DNA of 64,000 nucleotides from JAHFPN01 sp963765745 (GTDB lineage Bacteria; Pseudomonadota; Alphaproteobacteria; Rhizobiales; Xanthobacteraceae), in the NCBI GenBank assembly GCA_963765745.1, contig CAVXXM010000003.1, forward strand, positions 62,001 to 126,000. The letters run 5' to 3'. Of the stretch, positions 62,134 to 64,000 are shown one piece after another; the stretch's first letter is position 1; each line of letters opens with the position of its first letter. The notes under the pieces are model-generated. The model had not been told where the DNA came from and ran no database searches. It was given only the letters and a program-made list of their open reading frames with translations. The position numbers were made by a program, and so were the translations under genes.

Positions 62134-62936
62134 ATGAACTCGGGACCGATGTTCAAAGGCTCGATGCCGGCGTTCTACGACCGCTATCTGGGGCCGATCC
62201 AGTTCGTGCCTTGGGCCGCGGAAACGGCGGCGCGAATCGGGCGGCTCAAGCCCGCGCGGCTGCTGGAGACCGCCTGCGGCACCGGCATCGTGACTCTCGC
62301 GATGGCCGATGCGTCGCCGGGCACGCAGATCGTCGCCACGGATTTCAGCCAGCCCATGCTCGATTTCGCCGCGGCCAAGCGGCCGGGCGCGAAGATCGAA
62401 TGGAAAATGGCGGACGCGCAGGCGCTGCCGTTTCCCGACGCGAGCTTCGACATGCTGGTCAGCCAGTTCGGCGTGATGTTTTTTCCCGACAAGGCCAAGG
62501 CCTATGCCGAGGCGCGGCGCGTGCTGAAGCCGGGCGGACAATTCCTGTTCACGGCGTGGGACAAGCTCGAGCACAACGAGCTGCCGCGGGTTTGGTCGGG
62601 AGACGATCGGCGAGTCTGTTCCCGAACGATCGGCTCGCATTCATGGCGCGCGGGCCTTATGGGTACAACGACATTCCGGCAATCGAGCGCGCGCTGCGTG
62701 CGGCCGGCTTCGCGCGCGTCGAGGCCGAGACCTTGAAGAAGCGCATTCGCGCCACCGCGCTCGACCACGCCACCGGCACTTGCCAGGGCGGCCCGTTGCG
62801 CAACGAGATCGAAAAGCGCGACGCCAACGGCCTGGAGCGCGCGACCGAGGCGGTAGCGAAGGCGCTCGAGGCGAAATTCGGCAAGGGCGAGTTCGAGGCG
62901 CGGAGTCAGGCGATTTTCATCAGCGCATTTTGCTGA
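62134..62936 (+). CDS. class I SAM-dependent methyltransferase (two apparent +1 frameshifts)
   Basis: A 266-residue methyltransferase of the UbiE-like type after correction. It opens with MFKGSMPAFYDRYLGPIQFV, has the SAM motif LLETACGTGIVTLAMADASP, and ADAQALPFPDASFDMLVSQF. The frame shifts at GGG 62598-62600 and at CCC 62621-62623. Corrected, the run is VWSETIGESVPNDRLAFMAR followed by GPYGYNDIPAIERALRAAGF, and the end is EARSQAIFISAFC. The substrate is unknown. Confidence 0.85.
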
Positions 62937-63027
62937 GCGCTTGGAAATAGTCGGCTTTGTGCAAGAGCGAACACCGAACTCGAGCGCTCAAACAGGACTG
63001 ATCAGCGCGTCTTGGTTTTTTCGTATT

Positions 63028-64000
63028 TCAAGCCGCCCGAACTCGGGCAAAGAATGTAGCGACCTTCGCTTCCAAATCGTTTGCGCGCGAGGAGAGCTGC
63101 GTGGTCCAGCCCGCGATTTCGCCGACTGCGGCGGCGCTTCTCCCGGTGGCCTCTTCCACGGAACGGATCTCGAGTGATGCCTCGGCGGTGTTGCTTGCTA
63201 TCGTTTGAATACTTCCGGCGATCTCACGGGTCGTGGAACTCTGCTCCTCGACGGCCGTCGCAATTCCGGTCGCCATTGTCGTCAATTCTTCGATTGTGCG
63301 CGCAATCGAGGAGATCTCGGTGAGCGAACGCTTCGTCGCTTCCTGGATCTCGGTAACCTGCCGTGCGATCGCCTCGGTCGCCTTTGATGTTTGAGCGGCG
63401 AGCGACTTTACTTCGGAAGCAACGACGGCAAAGCCTTTTCCCTCTGCGCCGGCGCGCGCGGCCTCGATCGTCGCATTCAGGGCGAGGAGATTGGTCTGCG
63501 ATGCAATGGCGGAAATGAGACCAACAACCGATCCGATGTGTTCGGCAGCTTCATGCAGCGATTGAATGCTTTGCTGGGTACGCTGCGCATCGCCCACTGC
63601 GGAACGCGCCAAGTTCAGGCCGCGCGTCGTTTGCTGACCGATATGCTCGATTGAACCGGATATTTCCTCGGTGGCCGCCGCTGTTCCGTTCACCCGTTCC
63701 CTCGTCTCTGCTGCTGCGGACGCCGCGCTGGCCATCCGGCTGACGGTGTCGTTGGCTACTTGCTGCAAAGTCGAAGACGAGCTTGATAGCGACGTTGCCG
63801 CTTCCTTGATCGCCTTGACCACGTCGCCGATCGCGTCTGCAAAATCCTTAATGGCGCCATCGATTGCCGTGCGCCGCATTTCCGTTGCCTGTTCGGCGGC
63901 TGTTCGATGCAAGCTCATCGCGTTCGCGACATCGAAGGCGATGAACTGCGATGCCACCTTGCTCCGCTCGGCGAGCTTACCGGTCGATAGCCGGTGTTTG
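63028..64000 (-). CDS. methyl-accepting chemotaxis protein, C-terminal part (truncated by window edge)
   Basis: The frame is open to the window end, so only about 323 C-terminal residues are seen. The signalling hairpin is intact: SAIASQTNLLALNATIEAAR, AGAEGKGFAVVASEVKSLAA and the helical repeats on both sides. There is no membrane helix in the part seen, and the sensory domain is outside. It would signal through CheA; no che genes are in the neighbourhood except the distant CheZ-like gene. Confidence 0.9.
   Translation of the reverse strand, partial: KHRLSTGKLAERSKVASQFIAFDVANAMSLHRTAAEQATEMRRTAIDGAIKDFADAIGDVVKAIKEAATSLSSSSSTLQQVANDTVSRMASAASAAAETRERVNGTAAATEEISGSIEHIGQQTTRGLNLARSAVGDAQRTQQSIQSLHEAAEHIGSVVGLISAIASQTNLLALNATIEAARAGAEGKGFAVVASEVKSLAAQTSKATEAIARQVTEIQEATKRSLTEISSIARTIEELTTMATGIATAVEEQSSTTREIAGSIQTIASNTAEASLEIRSVEEATGRSAAAVGEIAGWTTQLSSRANDLEAKVATFFARVRAA

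Overview
The window looks like chromosomal DNA of a high-GC alphaproteobacterium of the Rhizobiales (Hyphomicrobiales), probably near the Bradyrhizobiaceae/Xanthobacteraceae. This rests on a giant coiled-coil protein of the rhizobial growth-pole type, an adrenodoxin-like ferredoxin beside a type-2 ferredoxin-NADP reductase, a GTTC-N7-GTTC LexA box, a GnnA/GnnB pair for diamino-sugar lipid A, and short rhizobial-style intergenic palindromes. No rRNA, tRNA, CRISPR array or insertion sequence was seen.

Layout. 0.5-19.1 kb is an envelope-polysaccharide block: manC, an MsbA-like ABC exporter, galE, gmd, three glycosyltransferase-type genes, the ADP-heptose genes hldE, hldD and gmhA, the heptosyltransferases waaF and waaC, gnnA-gnnB and murJ. 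19.2-26.9 kb holds an AcrAB-type RND pump, an orphan CoxL-like molybdoenzyme subunit and a DMT transporter. 26.9-29.6 kb holds an AsnC-type small protein and a TPP riboswitch driving thiM-thiE-thiD. 29.6-37.0 kb holds a TRAP solute-binding protein, an outer-membrane-like protein, and a TetR regulator divergent from a second RND pump. 37.2-42.9 kb is mixed metabolism: an FAH-family enzyme, a glyoxalase-domain protein, a threonine dehydratase-like enzyme, CheZ, an MFS transporter and a VanX-like dipeptidase. 43.0-49.2 kb holds mlaE-mlaF-mlaD and, convergent with them, the giant coiled-coil gene. 49.5-54.6 kb holds an Hpt protein, ferredoxin and its reductase, a TylF-like methyltransferase, a hydrolase and an SOS-boxed Y-family polymerase.

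54.7-59.4 kb is an accessory segment: a RelE/HTH toxin-antitoxin pair, a VWA protein, a visibly AT-richer insert at about 56.6-58.4 kb, a truncated antitoxin-like gene and a second toxin-antitoxin pair. The AT-rich insert carries a two-gene operon of a three-helix membrane protein and a divergent thymidylate-synthase-fold protein. It is the best candidate here for an undescribed, defence-type system. 59.5-64.0 kb returns to ordinary chromosome: small membrane proteins, a CsbD-like stress protein, an old-yellow-enzyme homologue, a methyltransferase and a partial chemoreceptor.

A striking property of the whole window is that at least 14 genes, including the normally essential murJ and core LPS gene gmhA, are broken by single-base frameshifts. 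Every one fits a +1 expansion of a short homopolymer. These are probably sequence errors rather than pseudogenes, so coordinates are given for the rejoined genes and the shift sites are stated.
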